Positions 35,812 through 42,855 of a stretch of DNA of 64,000 nt are shown here, piece after piece (position 1 is the first letter of the stretch; every line of letters starts with the position of its first letter). The stretch lies in contig JAKSIC010000004.1 of the NCBI GenBank assembly GCA_024399015.1, positions 1 through 64,000 of the forward strand, in the 5' to 3' direction. This DNA comes from Fibrobacter sp. GTDB lineage: Bacteria; Fibrobacterota; Fibrobacteria; Fibrobacterales; Fibrobacteraceae. Position numbers and translations under genes: made by a program. Below the pieces are notes generated by a model. That model saw only the letters and a list, made by a program, of their open reading frames with translations, had not been told where the DNA came from and searched no databases.

Positions 35812-36423
35812 TTAGCCCTCCTGTCCGATGTCCTTATTCAGGACAACCTTAATGGTGAAGCTATAGGCTTCTTCCCCATCCACCTTGGTGGTAGAGATGG
35901 TCACCAAAGACACGTTCTGAACGCTGGGCTGTTTTTCCAGCTTGACCATGTACTCGGCAACTTCAGAGAAGTCGAAAGTAGAGCCCTTCATTTCCAGGTC
36001 AAATTCACCCATCTGGTTGATACTCAACAACCACATGTTCGGTGGCAAGACAGAGGAGATGTTTTCGAACAAAACAACCCAACGCTTCTTGCTAACCTGA
36101 ATAGACTTAAGAGCGTTAATCTTTGTGTTGACAATGCCCTGCTTCTGTTCAAGATCGCTGATCTTGGAAAGGAGCGGACGTTCACGTTCAACTTCAGCCT
36201 TCACGCGAGAAAGATTTTCGTTCAAAGCGGTCGTAGTGTCGTTCATGAAAGTGCAGAGCATATAAATGCAAACTGCGACAACGATAAGAGCGACAGTAGG
36301 CCAAATTGTACGACGGTCGGTTGCCCAAGAAAAGTCTTTCTGTTTCTTGCGGAACTCAACCGGCATGAGGTTGATGGAAATGGCTAGAGCATTTCTAGCA
36401 GAGTCTTTTTTCTTCGCTGCCAT
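35812..36423 (-). CDS. pilN: Type IV pilus inner-membrane protein PilN
   Basis: This 203-residue protein has the conserved N-terminal ALAISINLMPVEFRKKQKDF, which binds PilM (consensus INLLP), one membrane helix (IWPTVALIVVAVCIYMLCTF), a coiled coil and a periplasmic alpha/beta domain. Its ATG shares the final A of the pilM stop codon, so translation is tightly coupled. GAGGAAA upstream is the ribosome-binding site. Confidence 0.92.
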   Translation of the reverse strand: MAAKKKDSARNALAISINLMPVEFRKKQKDFSWATDRRTIWPTVALIVVAVCIYMLCTFMNDTTTALNENLSRVKAEVERERPLLSKISDLEQKQGIVNTKINALKSIQVSKKRWVVLFENISSVLPPNMWLLSINQMGEFDLEMKGSTFDFSEVAEYMVKLEKQPSVQNVSLVTISTTKVDGEEAYSFTIKVVLNKDIGQEG

Positions 36424-37568
36424 TAGAATTTCCTCATAGCCAAGCCCAAAGCAGGGGCGTAGATGTTGGACAGAGCAACGGAGATACCGTTTTCACCAAA
36501 GACCTTAGCATCGCATTCTGCAAGACGGAACGGATTCACGGTATCCGTTTCAACGCCAGTGCGTTCAGCAATGTATTCCTTGAGACCCGGGATTGCGGCG
36601 CCACCGCCACCGAGCAAGATCTTGTTGAGAGACTTGGAATCTTCGGAAGACGAGAAGTAGCGGATACCGAAATCGATCTGAGCCATCAAGTCTTCATATG
36701 CAATTTTAAGAGCGGCTTCAACTTCTGCTTCAGAGAATCCATCAACGATGGACATGTCGCCCTTGTCAAAAATTTCGTGACATTTTTCGGCATCAATGCC
36801 TAAGTTCATGCAGGTCTTGTTCACGACCATATCCAGTGAACCACCGGTCATGGCACGCATAGAATGGAACTTGCCATCCTGCAGGAAAGCCACACTCATC
36901 TTCTTTTCACCAATGTTGAAAACGGCTGTTGTATTTTCGAGTTCCTTGGAGTCTGCCGTTGCAACATAAGCGTTGAGAAGGCCAAAGATATCTACATCCA
37001 TGGCTGTAATATGAACGTCTCTACGAGTAAAGAACTTAGCCCAGGAATCAAGCAGGGCATTCTTTGCAGCGACGACGTTCACCTTAAGTTCATCGCCTTC
37101 GCGAGAATAAACTTCATAGTCAATGACGTTATCCTGGTCATCAAAGGGCGGACGGGACTGGGCGGTCTGAAGAATAATAGCCGCTTCATTACCGTTCTTG
37201 GGCACCTTCACGGAAAGCTTATCCACAAGGATACCGCCGGCGCCAGCACCGCAGTTTACAGAAACCACGACATCGCAGGATTCATCCAAAGGATGGCGCA
37301 GCAACAACTTAGCGAGAGCTTCGCCCAGCAGATCACTGCCATCTTTTTCGCGCGGACCATCACCCTCGGTCGAGGCTTCACTATCACGCACTTGAATTTC
37401 GCCATTGACGATGGCTCCATCAGGAACGCGTTCTAAGTCCGCATCCACAACGATACGATCCCCGTTGGCGTTATGCAAAACCTTGACGTACTTGATGCTG
37501 TAATGACCAACATCAATACCGACAGTTTCGCGTACACCACGAATTTTCGCAATTAATCCTAAAGCCAA
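36423..37568 (-). CDS. pilM: Type IV pilus assembly ATPase-fold protein PilM
   Basis: This 381-residue actin-like protein has motifs TVGIDVGHYSIKYVKV (phosphate 1), TTAVFNIGEKKMSVAF (phosphate 2) and ILLGGGGAAIPGLKEYIAERTG (adenosine region). PilM is the cytoplasmic ring that binds the PilN tail. The start is TTG 37568, supported by GGAG seven bases upstream; no ATG fits. An insertion of about 30 residues, Asp/Glu-rich (VRDSEASTEGDGPREKDGSD, about 60-80), is not typical. First gene of pilMNOPQ, behind the sigma-70-type promoter at 37602-37630. Confidence 0.94.
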   Translation of the reverse strand: MALGLIAKIRGVRETVGIDVGHYSIKYVKVLHNANGDRIVVDADLERVPDGAIVNGEIQVRDSEASTEGDGPREKDGSDLLGEALAKLLLRHPLDESCDVVVSVNCGAGAGGILVDKLSVKVPKNGNEAAIILQTAQSRPPFDDQDNVIDYEVYSREGDELKVNVVAAKNALLDSWAKFFTRRDVHITAMDVDIFGLLNAYVATADSKELENTTAVFNIGEKKMSVAFLQDGKFHSMRAMTGGSLDMVVNKTCMNLGIDAEKCHEIFDKGDMSIVDGFSEAEVEAALKIAYEDLMAQIDFGIRYFSSSEDSKSLNKILLGGGGAAIPGLKEYIAERTGVETDTVNPFRLAECDAKVFGENGISVALSNIYAPALGLAMRKF

Positions 37569-37601
37569 AATAAAACTCCAAGAGGAAACAATACAGTGTA
37601 A

Positions 37602-37630
37602 ATTCTACCTTTATAAACGACGAATGTCAA
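37602..37630 (-). promoter_or_regulatory. Housekeeping promoter of the pilMNOPQ operon
   Basis: Reading leftward: TTGACA, 17-base spacer, TAGAAT. Transcription would start near 37594, giving a leader of about 25 bases with GGAG before the TTG start of pilM. Confidence 0.75.
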
Positions 37631-37678
37631 GCGAATTTTCCGCTAAGTCGTTGAAAATGAACAAGTTATGACCATTTT

Positions 37679-38686
37679 CTACGCCTTGACCCCCTGTTTC
37701 TTGTTCTTATTCACCTCAAAAATGTACTGAAGCACCCTTTCCTGGGTCCAACCGAACTCACCGGCAAAGGAAGCAGTCAAACAGTAATAATTGGGGAAAT
37801 CACTGTTTTTATGGCCAAGATTACGCAAAATTTCAATTTCGACGTTCTCTTCGCCAAAGCTTGGCAATTCAAAATGAATTCGTAAATGCTGACCGGAATG
37901 ACATTCCACGGGAAGACCAATCATAATACCGCCAGCAGACAAGTCAAACAAAGATCCGCTACTGGTAGAGCCATCGGGGAATGTGGCCTCCACGGGGAAC
38001 GAGACAAGTTCACGAACCCAGCGACGGAGTTGCTTCTTGTCAAGAATCGAAGTATGAGGAAGAATCAGCTGTCCCGGTAAGCAGGAACGAACTTGCAAAC
38101 GGGCGGAATACACAGCATCGTCCGGGCGGGTCCAACGGACAAGAACCGTCTTGCCCACAAACGACAAGGCAGGTCCGTAGCTTTCGTCGTAAGCAATGAA
38201 CCATTCCTTCTCCGAGCGGTGAATGATTTCAGAATGTTTGAAAACCTTTCCGTCGTCAAGGAACAGATCAATACGGTCACCTACACAGAACTGGCGTGTG
38301 GAACAAACCTGCGTCAAAGGATTTGCCGCTGTAAATCCCATCTTTTCACGGACACTTTCAACTGCATCCACGGTTTCGTCACGAATCGTGAAAACGTTAC
38401 GATAGTCATAAAAATTTGTTACGGCCTGTTCGAACAAACCAGAAGAATTGATGACCGCGTCCTTGTTTTCAAAGGACGACGTACGGACCATCTTCTCCAG
38501 AGTTCGTTTTTCCTTGGCAGTAAACGCAAAGTCCTTGACCTTTTCGTCAAAGGCTTCCGAGCCAAACATCTCCTCGTTGTCGCGACGGTAGTTGATTCGA
38601 TGGATTTCCAACAAAATCAACAACAGCAAGAACAAGAAGATGATGAACGCGATCCAGACTAATTGTAACGGTTCAACAACGATCAA
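37679..38686 (-). CDS. Membrane-anchored PilZ-domain protein
   Basis: This protein of about 335 residues has one N-terminal membrane helix (LVWIAFIIFLFLLLLILLEI), a cytoplasmic helical region, a YcgR-like beta domain (CVGDRIDLFLDDGKVFKHSEI) and a C-terminal PilZ domain with both c-di-GMP motifs: RRWVRELVSF (RxxxR) and DLSAGGIMIG (DxSxxG). It should bind c-di-GMP and may adjust motility or adhesion. The frame runs back into the pyr gene, but TTG 38686 has AGAGG six bases upstream just after that gene's stop and is the best start. It lies directly upstream of pilM, suggesting a link to pili. Confidence 0.82.
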   Translation of the reverse strand: MIVVEPLQLVWIAFIIFLFLLLLILLEIHRINYRRDNEEMFGSEAFDEKVKDFAFTAKEKRTLEKMVRTSSFENKDAVINSSGLFEQAVTNFYDYRNVFTIRDETVDAVESVREKMGFTAANPLTQVCSTRQFCVGDRIDLFLDDGKVFKHSEIIHRSEKEWFIAYDESYGPALSFVGKTVLVRWTRPDDAVYSARLQVRSCLPGQLILPHTSILDKKQLRRWVRELVSFPVEATFPDGSTSSGSLFDLSAGGIMIGLPVECHSGQHLRIHFELPSFGEENVEIEILRNLGHKNSDFPNYYCLTASFAGEFGWTQERVLQYIFEVNKNKKQGVKA

Positions 38687-38699
38687 CGACAACCTCTGG

Positions 38700-39995
38700 C
38701 TATGCGTTAGTCCAGACACCACCGATGTAGGAGCCAACGATTGTCGTAGAAAGTTCTGTACCCACCAGCGGAGAGTTGCAGACATGACCTGCAAAGTCAG
38801 ATTCAGCAACAGTGTGAGGCTTGTCGGCAAGAACAACAATGTTCATGAGCTTTTCATCTGCCGTCACACCAGCAATCTTTGCCGGTGCGGTAGAGAGAAG
38901 TTCAATTGTCTTGGCTTCGCCGAAGCGTTCGCTGAGCAACTTCCAAAGAGCAGGCAAAGCCACTTCCAGGGAAACAGCACCTGGTACGGAATCTTCGAAA
39001 TTAACTTGTTTGTCCTGACGGAGCACCGGAGTATGGTTCACGCTAATAGCGTTGATGGTTCCGTCTTCAAGGCCCTTCAACAAGGCTTCGCGGTCTGCCG
39101 CGGCACGGAGGGGCGGAAGCAGATGGAATGCGGAATCCGTTGAGGTAAGGACGGAGTCGTCAAACAGCAAGTGGTACATGTCCACGTCACAAGTGACATC
39201 AATACCCTTCTTGCGGGCGTCGCGGATCAAGTCCAGAGTTTCACCACAGGTCACCTGTTTGAAATGAACCGGCACCTGCAGGAAGCGGGCGTTTTCAAGA
39301 ACGGTGTATGCAGCAATAGTTTCTGCAATACGTGGAATACCCTTCATACCCATCATGTCGGAGTAGGCACCTTCGTGAACGCAACCGCTCTTGCGGAGTG
39401 TCTTGTCCATGGGCTGGAAGAAGAAACGCTTGCCGGTCATCTTGCCGTATTCCATGGCAAGGCGGATGAAGCGGTTGTGCGGAATACTTGCATTGCCATC
39501 GCCGAAGCCAGCAACACCCTTCACGTCCAGGTCTTCGTTGCCTTCTGCGAGTTCAAGCATTTCAGCCAAGCGGTCGCTACCGAATTCAACGCTGTAGGCG
39601 CCAAGTACGGCGAACTTCATGTTCTGGCCAGCCAAGCGATTTTCAAGAGCGGCAAGCTTTTCGCTGTCGTCCACCGGATTTGCAGAACTTTCGTAGAGAG
39701 CGCCGTAGAAGCCACCCTTACGCATAGCCTTGATACCATCCTTTGCTGTGTAGATATCGTCGCGAAGCGGTTCACGGAAATCAACACCAAGGGCGAATAG
39801 CGCAGGCATCACCATGGCGCCAGCGCAGTCAACTTCCCCATCCAGTTCGGCAGGATTCTTGGTGAAGTAGTCCGGTTCAACTTCGTAACCGTTAGCAATT
39901 GCAATAGCGTCCTTCTGGACAAACTTTGCACCGTCCCAAACGCGGACGTTCTTCAAAACAACATTTTCAATTTTCTTTTCGCATGCCTTAGTCAT
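38700..39995 (-). CDS. Dihydroorotase-like protein, probably inactive (PyrC' / PyrX type)
   Basis: This protein of about 431 residues is an amidohydrolase-fold dihydroorotase homologue. The metal-binding HxH of active enzymes (DMHVHLREP) is replaced by ALGVDFREP, the Asp of DHAP is Asn (VNHTP), and only one later His (MYHLLF) is kept. It should therefore not hydrolyse dihydroorotate. In Pseudomonas, a similar inactive subunit assembles with aspartate transcarbamoylase in a pyrR-pyrB-pyrC' operon, the same order as here. ATG 39995 overlaps the pyrB end and has GGAGG eight bases upstream; a GTG six bases earlier is the alternative. Confidence 0.85.
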   Translation of the reverse strand: MTKACEKKIENVVLKNVRVWDGAKFVQKDAIAIANGYEVEPDYFTKNPAELDGEVDCAGAMVMPALFALGVDFREPLRDDIYTAKDGIKAMRKGGFYGALYESSANPVDDSEKLAALENRLAGQNMKFAVLGAYSVEFGSDRLAEMLELAEGNEDLDVKGVAGFGDGNASIPHNRFIRLAMEYGKMTGKRFFFQPMDKTLRKSGCVHEGAYSDMMGMKGIPRIAETIAAYTVLENARFLQVPVHFKQVTCGETLDLIRDARKKGIDVTCDVDMYHLLFDDSVLTSTDSAFHLLPPLRAAADREALLKGLEDGTINAISVNHTPVLRQDKQVNFEDSVPGAVSLEVALPALWKLLSERFGEAKTIELLSTAPAKIAGVTADEKLMNIVVLADKPHTVAESDFAGHVCNSPLVGTELSTTIVGSYIGGVWTNA

Positions 39996-40941
39996 TTGCA
40001 CGACCTCCAGCCAAAAGGTAAAGCACAGCCATACGTACAGCCACGCCGTTGGTCACCTGGTCAAGGATTACAGAATGTTCGCCGTCGGCGATGTCGGAAT
40101 CAAGTTCCACGCCGCGGTTGATGGGACCCGGGTGCATGATGATTACCTTGTCCTTGCAGCAAGCGAGAACTTCGTCGGTGATACCGAAGAAGTTGCGGTA
40201 TTCGCGAGTGCTAGGCAAAAGCGCATCGTCCATACGTTCGTTCTGCAAACGAAGAGCGATGACGGCGTCAGCGTCGGCGACAGCCTTCTTCACATCGGTT
40301 TCCCAGCTGACGGAGCCAGCCAGTTCAGGATACTGCAGCAGTTCGGTATTGCGGGGAACCAGAGTGGACGGACCGCAGAGAGTGACATGAGCGCCCATGG
40401 TGGTCATGCCCCAGATGTTGGAGCGAGCCACGCGGCTGTGGCGGATGTCACCGATGATTGCCACCTTCTTGCCTTCCAGAGAGCCAAGCTTTTCTTCGAT
40501 GGTGAGCATGTCCAGAAGACCCTGGGTCGGATGTTCATGAGCACCGTCGCCTGCGTTCACCACGATGGCGTTGCTGTGTTCGGCAAGGAACTTAGGAACG
40601 CCAGTTCCCTTGTGGCGGACAACCACGATATCAATCTTCATGGATTCGATATTGCGGAGTGTATCCACCAGAGTTTCGCCCTTCTTCACACTGGAGCTTG
40701 CGGTAGTAAAGTTCACGGTGTCAGCAGAGAGGCGCTTTTCAGCCAGTTCAAAACTGGTGCGGGTGCGGGTGCTGTTTTCAAAGAACAAGTTCACCACAGT
40801 GAGACCGCGAAGGCTCGGAACCTTCTTTACGGGACGTTCCAAAATTTCACGGAACTGTTTTGCGTTGTCGAGAATAGTGCGGATGTCCTGCTTGGACACG
40901 CCCTGGAGCCCGAACAAATGCTTGATTTGCAAAGCGCTCAC
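39988..40941 (-). CDS. pyrB: Aspartate carbamoyltransferase catalytic subunit
   Basis: This 317-residue ATCase has the carbamoyl-phosphate loop FFENSTRTRTSFE, the Ser/Lys loop SSVKKGETLVDT, the HPTQ-type motif GDGAHEHPTQGLLD, the aspartate-site region VIALRLQNERM and HPGPINRGVE. It makes carbamoyl-aspartate in pyrimidine synthesis. It sits one base after pyrR and overlaps the pseudo-dihydroorotase gene. The N-terminus matches Pseudomonas-type ATCases that need the PyrC' partner for assembly. Confidence 0.97.
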   Translation of the reverse strand: MSALQIKHLFGLQGVSKQDIRTILDNAKQFREILERPVKKVPSLRGLTVVNLFFENSTRTRTSFELAEKRLSADTVNFTTASSSVKKGETLVDTLRNIESMKIDIVVVRHKGTGVPKFLAEHSNAIVVNAGDGAHEHPTQGLLDMLTIEEKLGSLEGKKVAIIGDIRHSRVARSNIWGMTTMGAHVTLCGPSTLVPRNTELLQYPELAGSVSWETDVKKAVADADAVIALRLQNERMDDALLPSTREYRNFFGITDEVLACCKDKVIIMHPGPINRGVELDSDIADGEHSVILDQVTNGVAVRMAVLYLLAGGRAND

Positions 40942-40942
40942 T

Positions 40943-41500
40943 TTAAGCCTCCACTTCTACGAGATATACAGAATTTTCTTGATCAATAGGTTCGATTTGC
41001 ACGCGGACTTCCTGGTCCTGGGCGGTTTCTACGGAGAGACCGACGCAGTCGGGTGCAATGGGCAGTTCGCGATGACCGCGGTCAACGAGAACGCAAAGGC
41101 GGATAGCTGCCGGACGTCCAAGATCCAGAACAGCGCGCATGGCGGCCAGCACGGAGCGGCCGGTATAAAGAACATCATCCACCAGGATCACAGTCTTGCC
41201 TTCTACGGAAGCGGGCATTTCAGTAATGCGCATTTCGGTAGAGACATGCTTGCGGTAGTGGAAGTCATCGCGGTAGAATGTAGCATCCAGGCTGCCGAAA
41301 GAGATGGACTTGCCAAACTTGGTTTCCAGACGTTCCTTCAGCTTTTTTGCCAGAGGAATGCCGCGGCTAGCCATACCGAGAATTACCACGTCATCTGCGG
41401 TGGGATGGATTTTCGCAATCTTAGCGGCCATTTCGTCCAAGGCGAATTCCATGGCCTGAGCACTTAGAAGCTCACGGATTTTTTTGCAGTTATCTTTCAT
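40943..41500 (-). CDS. pyrR: PyrR-like uracil phosphoribosyltransferase / regulator
   Basis: This protein of about 185 residues is a type I phosphoribosyltransferase, with PRPP motif VILVDDVLYTGRS and the PyrR-family pattern ILGMASRGIPLAKKL, DATFYRDDF and LVDRGHRELPI. PyrR senses UMP/UTP and in many bacteria binds pyr leader RNA to cause attenuation. ATG 41500 is preferred; the frame also has a TTG six bases upstream. The Shine-Dalgarno is weak. Two strong inverted repeats lie in the upstream leader. First gene of pyrR-pyrB-pseudo-pyrC, possibly with the PilZ gene at its end. Confidence 0.93.
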   Translation of the reverse strand: MKDNCKKIRELLSAQAMEFALDEMAAKIAKIHPTADDVVILGMASRGIPLAKKLKERLETKFGKSISFGSLDATFYRDDFHYRKHVSTEMRITEMPASVEGKTVILVDDVLYTGRSVLAAMRAVLDLGRPAAIRLCVLVDRGHRELPIAPDCVGLSVETAQDQEVRVQIEPIDQENSVYLVEVEA

Positions 41501-41824
41501 ATTCAATCTGACTTTTTTCGGTTTTTCTAATTCCCGAATTTAGATTATTTGAATATTGGAAAACGGCCTAAAATGCAAGAAAAGACCGATTTTAGGCAGG
41601 TTCAAGAACCAGCCAAAGTACAACAAATACAAGCCCACTCTGTCTAAAACATATAACTCGTTGAATATCATAGAGTTATAAAAGATTCCTCGTTTTTTTC
41701 ATTACAACAGTCTACAAAGTTTCTTTTTTATATATATTGCGTTCTAGAAACAATCAACTCAAGGTCCAGTTCCACGCCCCTCGTGCCTGGTGCTGGAGCC
41801 TGAAACCTCACAGGAGATAATTCC
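41501..41824. promoter_or_regulatory. Divergent region: pyr leader hairpins, ppi promoter and heptad array
   Basis: No gene lies here. On the pyrR side, GCCTAAAAT at 41566-41574 pairs with ATTTTAGGC at 41589-41597 (nine perfect base pairs), and a neighbouring GGTTC-aa-GAACC hairpin at 41599-41610 extends outward with one mismatch. Both would lie in the pyrR mRNA leader and are candidate PyrR or attenuation sites. TATAACTC/GAGTTATA pair at 41652-41680. A TATATATATTG stretch near 41731-41741 may be the cyclophilin promoter. Degenerate GC-rich heptads fill 41761-41812, up to the cyclophilin ribosome-binding site AGGAG. Confidence 0.5.
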
Positions 41825-42370
41825 ATGGCATTTAATCAGCTGGATAAGCCCCAGGCAGGCGAAACCATCGCCATCATGAAGACCAACTTCGGCGTTATGA
41901 AGCTCCGCCTCTTCCCGGAACGCGTCGGCGAATGCGCAACCAACTTCATCGAATTGGCCAAGCAGGGCAAGTATGACGGCGCCCCCTTCCACCGCATTAT
42001 CTCTGGCTTTATGATCCAGGGCGGCGACTTTACCAACCGTAACGGTACCGGTGGCCACGCAGCTGGCGGTCCGGGCACCACCATCGACGACAAGTATGAT
42101 CCTTGCCTCACCCACATGCGCGGTGCACTCGCTTGGGCAAAGACCATGATGCCCCATTCCATCGGTTCCCAGTTCTACATCGTCCACGGTGACGACGTCC
42201 ACTTCCTGGACCATCCGGCAAACGGCGGCAAGAACGAAGGCTACTCTGTTTTCGGTCAGCTCTATGAAGGCTTCGAAGTTCTCGACGAAATCGCAGGTGT
42301 TAAGACCGACCGTCGCGACGCACCGTTCGAAGACGTCACCATCGAATCCGTGACCATCGAAACCGTCTAA
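41825..42370 (+). CDS. Peptidyl-prolyl cis-trans isomerase, cyclophilin type
   Basis: This 181-residue cyclophilin has no signal peptide, so it is cytoplasmic. Signature regions: FHRIISGFMIQGGDFTNRNGTGGH (catalytic Arg, Phe and Gln), GALAWAKT, SIGSQFYIV and GYSVFGQLYEGFEVLDEI. It speeds isomerisation of Xaa-Pro bonds. The start follows CAGGAG. The gene is preceded by a heptad array and followed by a strong terminator, so it is monocistronic. Codon bias is strong, suggesting high expression. Confidence 0.95.
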   Translation: MAFNQLDKPQAGETIAIMKTNFGVMKLRLFPERVGECATNFIELAKQGKYDGAPFHRIISGFMIQGGDFTNRNGTGGHAAGGPGTTIDDKYDPCLTHMRGALAWAKTMMPHSIGSQFYIVHGDDVHFLDHPANGGKNEGYSVFGQLYEGFEVLDEIAGVKTDRRDAPFEDVTIESVTIETV

Positions 42371-42401
42371 TTCGTTAAAAAGCAACAAATTAACGATAAA
42401 A

Positions 42402-42428
42402 GCGCAGGGTAAAACCTGCGTTTTTTTT
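42402..42428 (+). terminator. Terminator of the cyclophilin gene
   Basis: CGCAGG-gtaaaa-CCTGCG is followed by eight T. Confidence 0.9.
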
Positions 42429-42481
42429 GTTTTGAGCCAACGCAACTCAAAATTTTCCATTCCAAACGATGCGACAAGCTC

Positions 42482-42530
42482 GCAATTCATAGTTTACATT
42501 CCATAATTCATACTTCATAATTCATAACTG
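42482..42530. repeat. Heptanucleotide repeat array (AT-rich type)
   Basis: Seven head-to-tail units: AATTCAT, AGTTTAC, ATTCCAT, AATTCAT, ACTTCAT, AATTCAT, AACTGTG. It lies between the cyclophilin terminator and the tRNA promoter. Confidence 0.8.
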
Positions 42531-42564
42531 TGGAAAAATCTTCAGATTTTTCCACCCAACCCCC

Positions 42565-42593
42565 TTGACAGATTACCGATAAATTTCAATATT
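42565..42593 (+). promoter_or_regulatory. Promoter of tRNA-Ala
   Basis: TTGACA, 17-base spacer, AATATT. The start would be near 42600, six bases before the mature tRNA 5' end. Confidence 0.7.
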
Positions 42594-42605
42594 TGGGTCA
42601 CCCTC

Positions 42606-42678
42606 GGGGTTATAGCTCAGTTGGTAGAGCACCACGCTGGCAGCGTGGGGGTCAGGAGTTCGAATCTCCTTAGCTCCA
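42606..42678 (+). tRNA. tRNA-Ala (anticodon GGC)
   Basis: A 73-base cloverleaf: acceptor GGGGTTA/TAGCTCC with two G-U pairs, D arm GCTC/GAGC, anticodon arm CCACG-CTGGCAG-CGTGG with anticodon GGC, T arm AGGAG-TTCGAAT-CTCCT and discriminator A. It reads GCC and GCU. The 3' CCA is not encoded, since the next bases are CT, so it must be added enzymatically. Confidence 0.96.
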
Positions 42679-42682
42679 CTAA

Positions 42683-42715
42683 AAAGACTCGCTTCAAAGC
42701 GGGTCTTTTTTTGTT
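42683..42715 (+). terminator. Terminator of tRNA-Ala
   Basis: AGACTCGC-ttcaaa-GCGGGTCT (one mismatch) is followed by seven T. Confidence 0.85.
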
Positions 42716-42855
42716 TTAAAAAATACGTTTTCACATGCTTGCTTCCGGCCTATTCAACTAAGGTTTTGTACTTCTTACAACGCTAGTTTGTCTGTTGCCC
42801 CTTAACTCTAAAGTAAGAATTTTGTATCTTTTACGGCGGAATCAAGAGGATCATT

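Noticed and set aside
41501-41824. Possible riboswitch upstream of pyrR or the cyclophilin gene
   Set aside because: Only simple inverted repeats are present; no known aptamer core was recognised.
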